Source of the DNA: Spirosoma utsteinense
GTDB taxonomy: Bacteria; Bacteroidota; Bacteroidia; Cytophagales; Spirosomataceae
Assembly (NCBI RefSeq): GCF_014282275.1
Contig: NZ_VFIA01000011.1
Span: forward strand, 1 to 64,000
DNA length: 64,000 bases
Direction of reading: 5' to 3'
Below the pieces are notes generated by a model. The model searched no databases and had not been told where the DNA came from. It worked only from the letters and a program-made list of their open reading frames with translations. Positions within the stretch are counted from its first letter, which is position 1. Every line of letters starts with the position of its first letter. The translations under genes were made by a program, and so were the position numbers. Shown here one piece after another: positions 35,391 to 43,345 of the stretch.

Positions 35391-35463
35391 CCGATCTTCT
35401 TATAATCAGGAAAGGCCGCTCCCGGGAGCGGCCTTTCCTGATTATAAGAAGATCGGTTAACTA
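35384..35463. terminator. 80-bp perfect palindrome between convergent genes
   Basis: Positions 35384-35423 and 35424-35463 are exact reverse complements (40 + 40 bases, no spacer; centre GGCCGCTCCC/GGGAGCGGCC). It contains the stop of the GIY-YIG gene and ends one base before the stop of the NlpC/P60 gene. It probably acts as a bidirectional terminator and could extrude as a cruciform. Confidence 0.8.
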
Positions 35464-36093
35464 TCAGAAAGGACGTAACGCTTTCACAAATCGGCCCTTG
35501 AAGTAATCGGCATACAAATTGTCCTCCCGAACTCCCCTTGAAGACGACGCATGAATGAAGCGAATATTATTTGACCCGTTGACTTCGGTGACAATTCCTG
35601 TGTGCGACACATAGCCCGCCTGTCCTTTATCGGGCACAAAAAAGATGAGGTCGCCAGGCAGGATTTCTTCCACTTCTACCTCGTGCCCCACCTCTGACTG
35701 CTGCCAGGATATACGGGGCATTTTTAAACCTACCGTACTGAAAACAGCACAAACCAGACCGGAGCAATCAATCCCCTGAAACGTATTACCCCCCGTTTGG
35801 TAAGGTGTGCCGGTATACGTTCGGGCTACCTTGACTACTTCCGGTACATAGCGAGCCTCGTAGGTACGAGAGTCGACCATTTTACCGGCCGACTTGGCCG
35901 GAACGGCTGGTGGCCGCACAGGCTTTTTGCCCGTTGACGATCGGTGAGCAACCGGTTTAGCGGCCACTGAACGACGGCTTACCGAGTGTGATGGACCCGA
36001 CGATTTTAATGTCGAACAGGAGGTGGCTAAAAAGAGCAGGCAAGCGGGCAATGAAATGACCCAAAGAGTAGCCCGGGACCAGGGTTGTTGCAT
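35464..36093 (-). CDS. NlpC/P60 family lipoprotein endopeptidase
   Basis: A 209-residue lipoprotein: signal ending LFLATSC (Cys 26 from the ATG at 36093), a basic Ser/Pro-rich linker, then a C40 peptidase domain. The catalytic Cys is in FQGIDCSGLVCAVF, the His in VSHTGIVTEV and a third polar residue in FIHASSSRGV. These enzymes cut D-glutamyl-diaminopimelate bonds in wall peptides. The longer frame to 36120 is unlikely. It lies 31 bases downstream of the tex gene. Confidence 0.92.
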   Translation of the reverse strand: MQQPWSRATLWVISLPACLLFLATSCSTLKSSGPSHSVSRRSVAAKPVAHRSSTGKKPVRPPAVPAKSAGKMVDSRTYEARYVPEVVKVARTYTGTPYQTGGNTFQGIDCSGLVCAVFSTVGLKMPRISWQQSEVGHEVEVEEILPGDLIFFVPDKGQAGYVSHTGIVTEVNGSNNIRFIHASSSRGVREDNLYADYFKGRFVKALRPF

Positions 36094-36124
36094 ACAGGCA
36101 AGTTTGGTGAATACGTGCAACCTA

Positions 36125-38281
36125 TTAAATTTTCATAGATAACGCAATTCGTTTCCGGGCGGTATCTACCTCTATTACCTTAACTCTTATTTTCTGGTAG
36201 ACTTTTACGACCGTTTTCGGATCTGTGACATACTGACTGGCCATTTGCGAAACGTGAACCAGCCCATCCTGCTTGACACCAATGTCGACAAAAGCGCCAA
36301 ACGCCGTGATGTTCGTTACGATACCATCCAGAATCATACCCTCGTGTAAGTCGTCGATCGACCGAATGCGCGCATCATACTCGAATGTCGACAATGGGCC
36401 GCGGGGATCACGACCGGGCTTTTCCAGTTCAGCTATAATATCACGCAACGTTGGCAGGCCAAGCCCATTTTCTACGTAGCGTTCAGGGACGATCTGTTTT
36501 CTTAGTTCAGCCTTTTTGATAAGATCGCTAACGGTACTCCCTGCATCGGTTGCCATTCGTTCCACGACCGCGTAGCGTTCCGGGTGAACAGCACTGTTGT
36601 CGAGTGGGTTTTTAGCCCCTTCGATACGGAGAAAACCAGCACATTGCTCAAACGCTTTCGGCCCTAGACGCGGCACTTTTTTGAGTTGTTCGCGTGAGGT
36701 GAATGCGCCATTCTGCGCCCGGTAACTTATTATATTACCGGCCAGCTGCGGTCCCAGTCCCGATACGTAGCGCAACAGATAGGCACTGGCTGTGTTTACC
36801 GAAACGCCTACCTGATTCACACAACTTTCTACGACAGAATCCAGGCTGGTCCTCAGATCTGTCTGGTCGACATCATGCTGGTATTGACCTACACCGATGG
36901 ATTTAGGATCGATTTTTACCAGTTCGGCCAGCGGGTCCATGAGCCGCCGACCGATGCTGACAGCGCCACGTACTGTTACGTCGCGATCGGGAAACTCTTC
37001 ACGGGCCACGTCTGAAGCCGAATAGATGGACGCTCCCTGCTCGCTGACCATGAAGACTGGCTTTCCCAGGTCCAGCCGCTGTACGAACTCTTCGGTTTCG
37101 CGACCGGCTGTGCCATTGCCAATAGCAATAGCATCGATTTTATGTTGATCGATGAGTTTACGAACAGTTTGTTCAGCCTGTAATCGCTGATTTTCGGACT
37201 GGAACAGATAAAGTACCGTATCGACCAGCAGATTACCCTGTGCATCCAGGCAGACGGTTTTGCAGCCGGTTCGGTAACCAGGGTCAATGGCTAGTACCCG
37301 TTGCTGCCCCAGGGGCGCACTGAGCAAGAGTTGACGCAGGTTGTCGGCAAAAATCTGAATAGCAGCCGCATCGGCTTTTTCTTTGGATCGATTTTCGAAT
37401 TCCGTCTCAATGGCGGGTTTCAACAGACGTTTGTAGCCATCACGAATAGCTAACTCCAACTGTTGGCGAAGACCGGGTTCGTTCGTACGAATAAATTGTC
37501 GTTCGAGCCGTTCGATGGCCGCGCCTTCGTCAGGCCCTAAACCAACCGTAAGAAACCCTTCAGCCTGACCGCGACGTAAAGCCAGTAACCGGTGTGACGG
37601 TACGCGTCGGAGCGGCTCGGCAAAGTCGTAGTAATCTTTAAATTTTTGACCTTCCGTTTCCTTTCCTTTTTTTACGACCGAGCGAATGACAGCCTCGCGC
37701 TCGAACAAGTTGCGAATACGCAGACGCGCATCAGGATCTTCACTAATGCGTTCGGCCAGAATATCGCGTGCTCCCTGCAGGGCATCGGCTATGGTTGGTA
37801 CAGCATCGGTAATATAGCGCCGGGCGACTTGATCGATGTTGGTTTCGCGCTGTATGAAGAGCAGGGTTGCCAACGGCTCCAGCCCTCGCTCAATAGCGAT
37901 CGAAGCGCGGGTTTTTCGTTTTTGCTTATAGGGCAGGTAAAGGTCTTCGAGGTCGGTGAGCGAATCAGCTGCTTCTATTTTCCGGCGCAGGTCTAGCGTC
38001 AGTTTGCCCTGTTCATCGATTGCTTTAAGAACGACATCACGGCGTTTGTCAAGATCCAGTAACTTTTGGTACGTCTCTTTAATCTGCGCAATCTGTACTT
38101 CGTCGAGCGGTACACCACCAGGCTGCGCGGTGGCCTCTTTACGGTAACGGGCAATAAAGGGAACGGTAGCCCCGCCCAGCAGTAATTCTATTGTTGCGGC
38201 TACGGAACGTAGCGGAATACCCAGTTGGGTAGCAATCCGATGCGCGAGTTGGTCATTGGTGACCGGTATGGGTTGGGTCAT
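36125..38281 (-). CDS. tex: Tex family RNA-binding transcription accessory protein
   Basis: A 718-residue Tex. The N-terminal helical region has ATVPFIARYRKEATAQPGGV; a YqgF/RNase H-like domain begins VLAIDPGYRTGCKTV; helix-hairpin-helix motifs follow (LKKVPRLGPKAFEQCAGFLR); and a C-terminal S1 domain has VTNITAFGAFVDIGVKQDGL. Tex associates with RNA polymerase and RNA and affects transcript stability. The ATG at 38281 (MTQPIPVTN) fits the family. Confidence 0.96.
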   Translation of the reverse strand: MTQPIPVTNDQLAHRIATQLGIPLRSVAATIELLLGGATVPFIARYRKEATAQPGGVPLDEVQIAQIKETYQKLLDLDKRRDVVLKAIDEQGKLTLDLRRKIEAADSLTDLEDLYLPYKQKRKTRASIAIERGLEPLATLLFIQRETNIDQVARRYITDAVPTIADALQGARDILAERISEDPDARLRIRNLFEREAVIRSVVKKGKETEGQKFKDYYDFAEPLRRVPSHRLLALRRGQAEGFLTVGLGPDEGAAIERLERQFIRTNEPGLRQQLELAIRDGYKRLLKPAIETEFENRSKEKADAAAIQIFADNLRQLLLSAPLGQQRVLAIDPGYRTGCKTVCLDAQGNLLVDTVLYLFQSENQRLQAEQTVRKLIDQHKIDAIAIGNGTAGRETEEFVQRLDLGKPVFMVSEQGASIYSASDVAREEFPDRDVTVRGAVSIGRRLMDPLAELVKIDPKSIGVGQYQHDVDQTDLRTSLDSVVESCVNQVGVSVNTASAYLLRYVSGLGPQLAGNIISYRAQNGAFTSREQLKKVPRLGPKAFEQCAGFLRIEGAKNPLDNSAVHPERYAVVERMATDAGSTVSDLIKKAELRKQIVPERYVENGLGLPTLRDIIAELEKPGRDPRGPLSTFEYDARIRSIDDLHEGMILDGIVTNITAFGAFVDIGVKQDGLVHVSQMASQYVTDPKTVVKVYQKIRVKVIEVDTARKRIALSMKI

Positions 38282-38334
38282 GCGGTTACTGAAGTAATAT
38301 GCCCGCAAAAATGACCTTATGAACCCGATAGAGC

Positions 38335-38367
38335 AAAAAAAAACATGCCAGTTGGCATGTTTTTTAC
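38335..38367 (-). terminator. Terminator of the cold-shock gene
   Basis: ACATGCC/GGCATGT stem with loop AGTT, flanked by a nine-base A-run that is a T-run on the minus strand. It lies about 27 bases past the stop at 38394. Confidence 0.85.
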
Positions 38368-38393
38368 AACGGTTGTCTTGGTATATCTTACGA

Positions 38394-38585
38394 TTAAGCC
38401 ATTTCGACGTTTACGGCGTTTAAGCCTTTCTTACCGCGTTCGACATTGAACTTAACCTTGTCGTTTTCGCGAATTTGATCGATGAGACCGGAAGCGTGTA
38501 CGAAGATGTCTTCACCACCGTCATCGGGCTTAATAAAACCAAATCCTTTGGTTTCATTAAAGAATTTAACTGTTCCTGTTTGCAT
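38394..38585 (-). CDS. Cold-shock domain protein
   Basis: A 63-residue CspA-type OB-fold protein. RNP1 is KGFGFIKP and RNP2 is DIFVHASG. It starts MQTGTVKFFNETKG. Such proteins are RNA chaperones and are often induced at low temperature through structured leaders. A -7 match (TACGTTTG, minus strand, 38640-38633) implies a leader of about 42 bases, shorter than in E. coli cspA. Confidence 0.96.
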   Translation of the reverse strand: MQTGTVKFFNETKGFGFIKPDDGGEDIFVHASGLIDQIRENDKVKFNVERGKKGLNAVNVEMA

Positions 38586-38632
38586 TGCTTGTTAAAATTT
38601 GAAACAAATAACGGCGCAATAAATGTTATTTC

Positions 38633-38640
38633 CAAACGTA
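38633..38640 (-). promoter_or_regulatory. Candidate -7 element for the cold-shock gene
   Basis: TACGTTTG on the minus strand is a full match to TAnnTTTG. No TTG at 19-21 bases is evident. Confidence 0.35.
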
Positions 38641-38748
38641 CTCTAAAAAAATTTTACTGATTCTCTGTTACTGAGTAAACGGTCGGTCGCTGATAAGCTG
38701 GCCACAGGGAAATTTATTCCTTTCCAGCACCCTGTCAGTATCCAACAG

Positions 38749-38816
38749 TTAGTAGCCTAAATTTAAGAAAGCCTGATAACGTCCGTTATCAGGCTTTCTT
38801 AAATTTAGGCTACTAA
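38749..38816 (-). terminator. Near-perfect palindrome after the zinc metallopeptidase gene
   Basis: A 33-bp perfect inverted repeat (38749-38781 with 38784-38816) with only two spacer bases, core AAGAAAGCCTGATAACG. It begins seven bases past the stop at 38823 on the minus strand. Confidence 0.75.
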
Positions 38817-38822
38817 TAGTAA

Positions 38823-39674
38823 CTACAGGTTTGAGTCCTCACGACTATTGAAGGTATCACCCTGATTGATATCACCCGTTTGAAATCCTTTCTTGAACCA
38901 GTACATGCGTTGAGCCGATGTACCATGCGTAAATGCGTCAGGAACGACTCGCCCCTGCGTTGCCTGCTGAAGGCGGTCATCACCGATAGCGTTGGCGGCT
39001 GTAAGCGCTTCTTCCAGATCGGATTGATCGAATTCAAGATTTTTGGCATGGTTTGCCCAGACACCGGCAAAAAAATCGGCCTGTAGCTCAAGCCGAACGG
39101 AGATTTTATTGTATTCCCGTTCACTTAACCGACTGCGGAGCTCATCGACCTTATCCATCACACCCAGTTGCTTTTGTACATGGTGGCCAACTTCGTGAGC
39201 AATCACATAAGCCATGGCAGCATCGCCCGGAGCACCAAATCGTTGGCTCAATTGGTCATAGAAAGACAAATCGATGTACAATTTCTGATCACCGGGGCAA
39301 TAGAAAGGGCCTGAGGATTCAGAAGCAGTGCCGCAGCCTGATTGGGTAGCCCCCCGAAATAAAACCAGCGTCGGTTTCCGGTATTGACCATTCTGACTGG
39401 AAAAAATCTGTGTCCAGACACCTTCGGTACTAGCCAGGATAACGCTCGTAAACTTGGCCGCTTCATCCTCGGCCTGCTGGTCGGCCGGAGCCTGAACCGC
39501 CGACGAGTTGGAGTTGCTTTGATTTAGGATCTCCGAGGGGTCTCCGCCAAGCAGCATCACAATGACCGCAATAACGACGGAGCCAATACCACCGCCTACG
39601 AGGAGTCCACCTCCTCCTCCGCTACCCCGTCGATCTTCGACGTTACTACTCTCCCGTTGTCCTAACCAGCGCAT
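38823..39674 (-). CDS. Neutral zinc metallopeptidase (YpfJ family)
   Basis: A 283-residue member of the zinc_peptidase/YpfJ family. It begins MRWLGQRESSNVEDRRG, the family N terminus, then a Gly-rich run and one membrane segment (about residues 25-45). The active site is MAYVIAHEVGHHVQKQLG, and Glu-rich helices follow (LELQADFFAGVWANH), with the third zinc ligand likely in ELQADF. The family is membrane-anchored; its substrates are unknown. Full length. Confidence 0.93.
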   Translation of the reverse strand: MRWLGQRESSNVEDRRGSGGGGGLLVGGGIGSVVIAVIVMLLGGDPSEILNQSNSNSSAVQAPADQQAEDEAAKFTSVILASTEGVWTQIFSSQNGQYRKPTLVLFRGATQSGCGTASESSGPFYCPGDQKLYIDLSFYDQLSQRFGAPGDAAMAYVIAHEVGHHVQKQLGVMDKVDELRSRLSEREYNKISVRLELQADFFAGVWANHAKNLEFDQSDLEEALTAANAIGDDRLQQATQGRVVPDAFTHGTSAQRMYWFKKGFQTGDINQGDTFNSREDSNL

Positions 39675-40009
39675 CGGTTTCTTATTTTAGTTTAATAATG
39701 TAGTTACAACACCAAAATAAGCGAATTGTCTTTTGGAACTCGTTATGGCTTCGTATATACATCGAAAAACGATCTATAGGGGTCTGGACGTTAGTTCGCA
39801 ACGCTACCGATTTATGAAACAACACACCTTAGTACGGGCTACTTTTTTTCACTTAGATTTCTGCTTATCGATCTGATCGGAGAGCTATACCTGCTGGTAG
39901 CGCTACCTGGTCGTGGTCATTTTGCGGAAGTGTAGCAAAGAATCTGTAACCAGACAGAGGTAAGCTGCCCGTTTTTTGCCTATCTTTGCGGGAAATTTGT
40001 CCTGCACTA
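39675..40009. other. Divergent intergenic region before prs
   Basis: About 335 bases between divergent genes. It holds the prs -7 element at 39981-39988. A near-match TTATTTTG (minus) sits close to the metallopeptidase start. No gene is recognised in it. Confidence 0.4.
39981..39988 (+). promoter_or_regulatory. Candidate -7 element for prs
   Basis: TATCTTTG is a full match to TAnnTTTG, 21 bases before the ATG at 40010. No TTG at the right distance was found, so only half of the promoter is supported. Confidence 0.45.
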
Positions 40010-40951
40010 ATGGCTTCGTTCAATCCGGTTAAGATTTTTTCAGGGAGTCAATCCACGTACTTAGCCGAAAAAATTGCGCATCACTACGGTAAAGAACTTG
40101 GCGGCTATACCTGCCGCCGGTTCAGCGATGGTGAGATGTCGCCAAGCTTCGAGGAATCGGTTCGGGGATGCGACGTGTTTTTGATTCAGTCGACACCTCC
40201 TCCGGGCGACAACCTGCTGGAATTATTGCTGATGGTCGATGCCGCCCGTCGGGCTTCGGCCCACTATGTCACGGTCGTTATTCCGTACTTCGGTTATGCG
40301 CGCCAGGACCGAAAAGATAAACCCCGCGTATCCATTGCTGCCAAACTGGTGGCGAACATGCTGGCTGCATCGGGAGCCGATCGGTTAATGACGATCGATC
40401 TGCATGCGGGTCAGATTCAGGGCTTTTTCGATTTTCCCGTCGACCATCTGGAAGGTTCATCGGTTTTTGTGCCGTATATTAAAAACCTGAATCTGGAGAA
40501 TCTTGTAATCGCTTCGCCCGACGTAGGTGGCGCAAACCGTGCACGGAACTTTGCCAAGCACTTCAACGCGGATATTGTCCTTTGTGATAAACACCGCAAG
40601 CGAGCCAATGAAATTGCGTCGATGCAGGTCATCGGCGACGTGGAAGGTGCCAATGTCGTACTGTTCGATGACCTCATCGACACCGGCGGGACAATGGCAA
40701 AAGCAGCACAGATCATCCTGGACAAAGGAGCGTTGTCAGTACGGGCTATTTGCACGCACCCCGTCATGTCGGGTAAGGCTTACGATAATATAGCTAATTC
40801 GGTACTTGACGAGTTGGTCGTTGCCGATACACTGCCTGTTCAACACCAGAGTGATAAAATCAAGGTATTGTCGGTGGCTGAGTTATTCGCTAAAGCTATT
40901 GGCCGTATTCGGGATCACGAATCTATTAGTTCTTTGTTTATACGACATTAA
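40010..40951 (+). CDS. prs: Ribose-phosphate pyrophosphokinase
   Basis: A 313-residue PRPP synthetase, making PRPP from ribose-5-phosphate and ATP for nucleotide, His and Trp synthesis. Conserved blocks are VKIFSGSQSTYLAEKIA, RRFSDGEMSPSFEESVRG, PYFGYARQDRKDKPR, the ATP-side DLHAGQIQGFF and the PRPP loop VVLFDDLIDTGGTMAKA. The ATG at 40010 is the family start; the longer frame to 39986 overlaps the -7 element. It is followed by an inverted-repeat element and rplY. Confidence 0.97.
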   Translation: MASFNPVKIFSGSQSTYLAEKIAHHYGKELGGYTCRRFSDGEMSPSFEESVRGCDVFLIQSTPPPGDNLLELLLMVDAARRASAHYVTVVIPYFGYARQDRKDKPRVSIAAKLVANMLAASGADRLMTIDLHAGQIQGFFDFPVDHLEGSSVFVPYIKNLNLENLVIASPDVGGANRARNFAKHFNADIVLCDKHRKRANEIASMQVIGDVEGANVVLFDDLIDTGGTMAKAAQIILDKGALSVRAICTHPVMSGKAYDNIANSVLDELVVADTLPVQHQSDKIKVLSVAELFAKAIGRIRDHESISSLFIRH

Positions 40952-40956
40952 TTTGA

Positions 40957-41017
40957 GTGCCGGACGTCCACGTCCGGATAAATTCATCCTTTTTGACCGA
41001 ATGTGGACGTTCGGCAC
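40957..41017. repeat. REPIN-like inverted doublet between prs and rplY
   Basis: Two 21-base units, GTGCCGGACGTCCACGTCCGG at 40957-40977 less its last base, and its inverted imperfect copy at 40997-41017, flank a 19-base spacer. The outer 16-base arms (40956-40971 with 41003-41018) pair with one mismatch. Each unit also has its own short dyad (CGGACG-TCCA-CGTCCG in the left one). It could regulate read-through from prs to rplY, or simply be a mobile repeat. Confidence 0.65.
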
Positions 41018-41025
41018 TTTGTAAA

Positions 41026-41592
41026 ATGAAAAAAATCGAGATTGTAGGGTATCAACGAGCGAATCTCGGCCGCACGGAATCACAAGCGATTCGGGCCGAG
41101 GGCAATGTTCCGTGTGTATTGTATGGTGGCCAGGAGCAGGTGCATTTCTATGCTCCCGCTATTCTGTTCCGGGAATTGCTGTATTCGCCCAACATTTATG
41201 AAGTAGCCCTAAACATCGAGGGTGCTGAATACCGGGCTATTCTTCAGGAAGCTCAGTTCCACCCGGTAAGCGACGCGCTGCTGCACGCCGACTTCTTACT
41301 GGTTGCTGATGGCAAATCCATTAAAATTTCTGTTCCAGTTCGCACGATCGGTGTTGCACCTGGTGTTCAGAAAGGGGGTAAACTAATAACGCGTGTTCGT
41401 AAACTGCGCGTGAAAGGTCTTATCGAAAACATCCCCGATTTTATCGATGTAGACGTCTCGAACCTTGATTTAGGTAAGTCGGTTCGGGTGGGTCAGATTC
41501 CGGTATCAGGTATCGAAATGCTTGAAGAAGCTACGAACCCGGTAGCCAGCATCGAAATCCCACGTTCGCTGCGCGGTACGGTTGGCAAATAA
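41026..41592 (+). CDS. rplY: 50S ribosomal protein L25 / Ctc
   Basis: A 188-residue two-domain L25 (Ctc form). The N-terminal 5S-rRNA-binding domain has RTESQAIRAEGNVPCVLYGG and the C-terminal domain VRTIGVAPGVQKGGKLITRV. The ATG at 41026 (MKKIEIVGYQR) lies eight bases after the repeat element; the upstream extension would translate through that repeat. prs-rplY adjacency is common in bacteria. Confidence 0.95.
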   Translation: MKKIEIVGYQRANLGRTESQAIRAEGNVPCVLYGGQEQVHFYAPAILFRELLYSPNIYEVALNIEGAEYRAILQEAQFHPVSDALLHADFLLVADGKSIKISVPVRTIGVAPGVQKGGKLITRVRKLRVKGLIENIPDFIDVDVSNLDLGKSVRVGQIPVSGIEMLEEATNPVASIEIPRSLRGTVGK

Positions 41593-41635
41593 ATGATGCG
41601 GTTTTAGTGCCGCATTGCTTTTAGCTAGTAGATAC

Positions 41636-41668
41636 AAAAATCCCCCGGCCTCAGGTCGGGGGATTTTT
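41636..41668 (+). terminator. Rho-independent terminator after rplY
   Basis: AAAAATCCCCCG at 41636-41647 pairs with CGGGGGATTTTT at 41657-41668, with a T-run on the plus strand. The A-run on the other arm means it could also serve the regulator gene that ends at 41687 on the minus strand. Confidence 0.85.
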
Positions 41669-41686
41669 GTGTTTCAGAGAGCGTTG

Positions 41687-43189
41687 CTATAACGCCTGGG
41701 TTACTCCCAGCTCGCTAAGTGTTTGTTTAATGGCTGTAACCCGCTGTTGCCGCTCCAGATGGCTGGGCGGAGCTACACGCTCCCGGCAGTCGATAGCACG
41801 GCATCGTTCACAGGATTCGTTTACCTCCCGGCGCAACACCGCAGGATCGTTCAGAAATCGAATGCGCGAACGTGACGCATCGTTGAGCAACACGCCCAGC
41901 GAAACACTATGCGTCAGATGGCGGATAGGTGTTAGAGGGCGGGCAAAGGTGAAAATAAAATACGTGTTTTTCGAGTCGATATAATCCGACAGCTGCGCCC
42001 GCAGGAGCGGTTCCTGATACCTGTTTTGCCGAAGCATTATATCCAGTTCGAACAGGCTTGTCAGAGAAGCCCAGCGTCGGCAGTAGTGCTCATCGGTGGT
42101 ACCATGTGGATTGTGTAGCTGCGACAGGTGAATTTCACGGGTCAGATGGAAAACAGGGCTCTCATACTCGTGCTCGAAGCGCAGAAAAACCACGTCTTCG
42201 ATGCCGAAATCATGGGGAAGCAGATTGCTCATACGTAGCAGGAGCGTTTCGGGCGTTGCCTGGAACTCATCGAGCATAGACAGCAGATCCGTTGCCGCTT
42301 CGGCCCAGGTGGTTCGGCTCAGAAACGTATCGAGCCGCTGCCGCAAGGCACCCCGCCGAATGAGCGCAGCTCCGGCAAAATATGATGCCCGAAAGTTATT
42401 AAGCACCTGATCGAAGGAGTTCACCTCGACCCAGGTCGAGGTAAGTGGTCTATCTTTGAGGTTCATATACTGAAACGCCAGTTCGCGTCCGAGCGTAAAA
42501 ACCCGCTGGTCGGGCGTTAGATTCTGATTGAGCAGAAGCCTTTTCTCATGTGGTATAAACACCGACCGTAGCCGAATAAGCGCCGGGTAGGTTTGCTCAT
42601 TAAATAGAATGATTTGATAGCCATACTGTTGAGTCAGGTAGTTAATCAGGAGCGATTCGCTAACCGCCCGGTCATCTGGTAACCCACTCTCGTGTAAAAA
42701 CTGATCGGCGGCAAGTTCGATATCGTCGAAATAATTATCGTGCAATTCCTGATACGTTCGCATTACGGCAAAATAGAACTGCTCGACACTCAGGTTATAA
42801 TTCCGGGCAATCTCAACTACGGTGCTAATGAAGGCACTTAGTTTAACCGGTGCTTCAGATAGTAACTCAAGCAAATCGCTGGGTTCAATGCCGAACATAC
42901 TCAACGGCAGCTCAGCCAGCAGATCAGACTGCAACAGCCGATAAATAGGCTCCATTTTCTTGTTGAGCTGCAAAGATACCAGCGCGTCATAAGACGTGTC
43001 CATTGCCCGTGCGAGCGCTACGATTTTTTCCGTTTTCGGGTATTTCTTACCCTTCTCAATCTCGTTGATATAGGACTGTGACAGACCGGCACGATCGGCC
43101 AGTTCGTATTGGGTAATAGACTTGTCGAGTCGAAGCTGCCGCAACTTCAATCCGAAAAGCAACCTAATTTTATCTGACCCAAAGTCCAT
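41687..43189 (-). CDS. XRE-family regulator of the RamB/ScfR (IrrE-like) type
   Basis: A 500-residue protein. Residues about 8-65 are an XRE helix-turn-helix (LRQLRLDKSITQYELADRAG, LSQSYINEIEKGKKYPK). A central region of about 150-300 resembles the ImmA/IrrE fold, but the usual HExxH is replaced by GRELAFQYM, so no zinc peptidase activity is expected. The C-terminal DUF2083-like part carries NESCERCRAIDCRERVAPP. RamB and ScfR relatives sense short-chain acyl-CoA or acetate state and control central carbon genes. It is divergent from pckA across 156 bases with two dyads, so control of gluconeogenesis is a reasonable inference. Confidence 0.85.
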   Translation of the reverse strand: MDFGSDKIRLLFGLKLRQLRLDKSITQYELADRAGLSQSYINEIEKGKKYPKTEKIVALARAMDTSYDALVSLQLNKKMEPIYRLLQSDLLAELPLSMFGIEPSDLLELLSEAPVKLSAFISTVVEIARNYNLSVEQFYFAVMRTYQELHDNYFDDIELAADQFLHESGLPDDRAVSESLLINYLTQQYGYQIILFNEQTYPALIRLRSVFIPHEKRLLLNQNLTPDQRVFTLGRELAFQYMNLKDRPLTSTWVEVNSFDQVLNNFRASYFAGAALIRRGALRQRLDTFLSRTTWAEAATDLLSMLDEFQATPETLLLRMSNLLPHDFGIEDVVFLRFEHEYESPVFHLTREIHLSQLHNPHGTTDEHYCRRWASLTSLFELDIMLRQNRYQEPLLRAQLSDYIDSKNTYFIFTFARPLTPIRHLTHSVSLGVLLNDASRSRIRFLNDPAVLRREVNESCERCRAIDCRERVAPPSHLERQQRVTAIKQTLSELGVTQAL

Positions 43190-43208
43190 ATATCCAATTT
43201 AAGAAAAT

Positions 43209-43239
43209 CAAAAATACATATTAGTGCTGGTAACAGCAA
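43209..43239 (-). promoter_or_regulatory. Promoter of the RamB-like regulator gene
   Basis: On the minus strand TTG (43239-43237), 20 bases, then TATTTTTG (43216-43209): full consensus. The predicted start lies about 14 bases before the ATG at 43189. Confidence 0.65.
43225..43238. promoter_or_regulatory. Candidate operator 1 (TGCTG-GTAA-CAGCA)
   Basis: A perfect 5-4-5 dyad lying in the spacer and -33 of the regulator's own promoter, as expected of an autoregulatory site. Binding is inferred. Confidence 0.4.
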
Positions 43240-43252
43240 TCTTTGAACAATT

Positions 43253-43266
43253 AGCGAATAATCGCT
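43253..43266. promoter_or_regulatory. Candidate operator 2 (AGCGA-ATAA-TCGCT)
   Basis: A perfect 5-4-5 dyad touching the -33 TTG of the pckA promoter. Its centre is 28 bases from that of operator 1. AATCGCT recurs once more at about 43279-43285. Its architecture matches operator 1, but the half-site sequence differs. Confidence 0.4.
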
Positions 43267-43296
43267 TGATCTATAAGTAATCGCTATTTACATTTG
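43266..43296 (+). promoter_or_regulatory. Promoter of pckA
   Basis: TTG at 43266-43268, 20 bases, then TACATTTG at 43289-43296: full consensus. The predicted leader is about 44 bases. Confidence 0.65.
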
Positions 43297-43345
43297 CCTT
43301 AACACGCTGATGCTGCGTATTCTACACATCAACAAGCACTAAACC

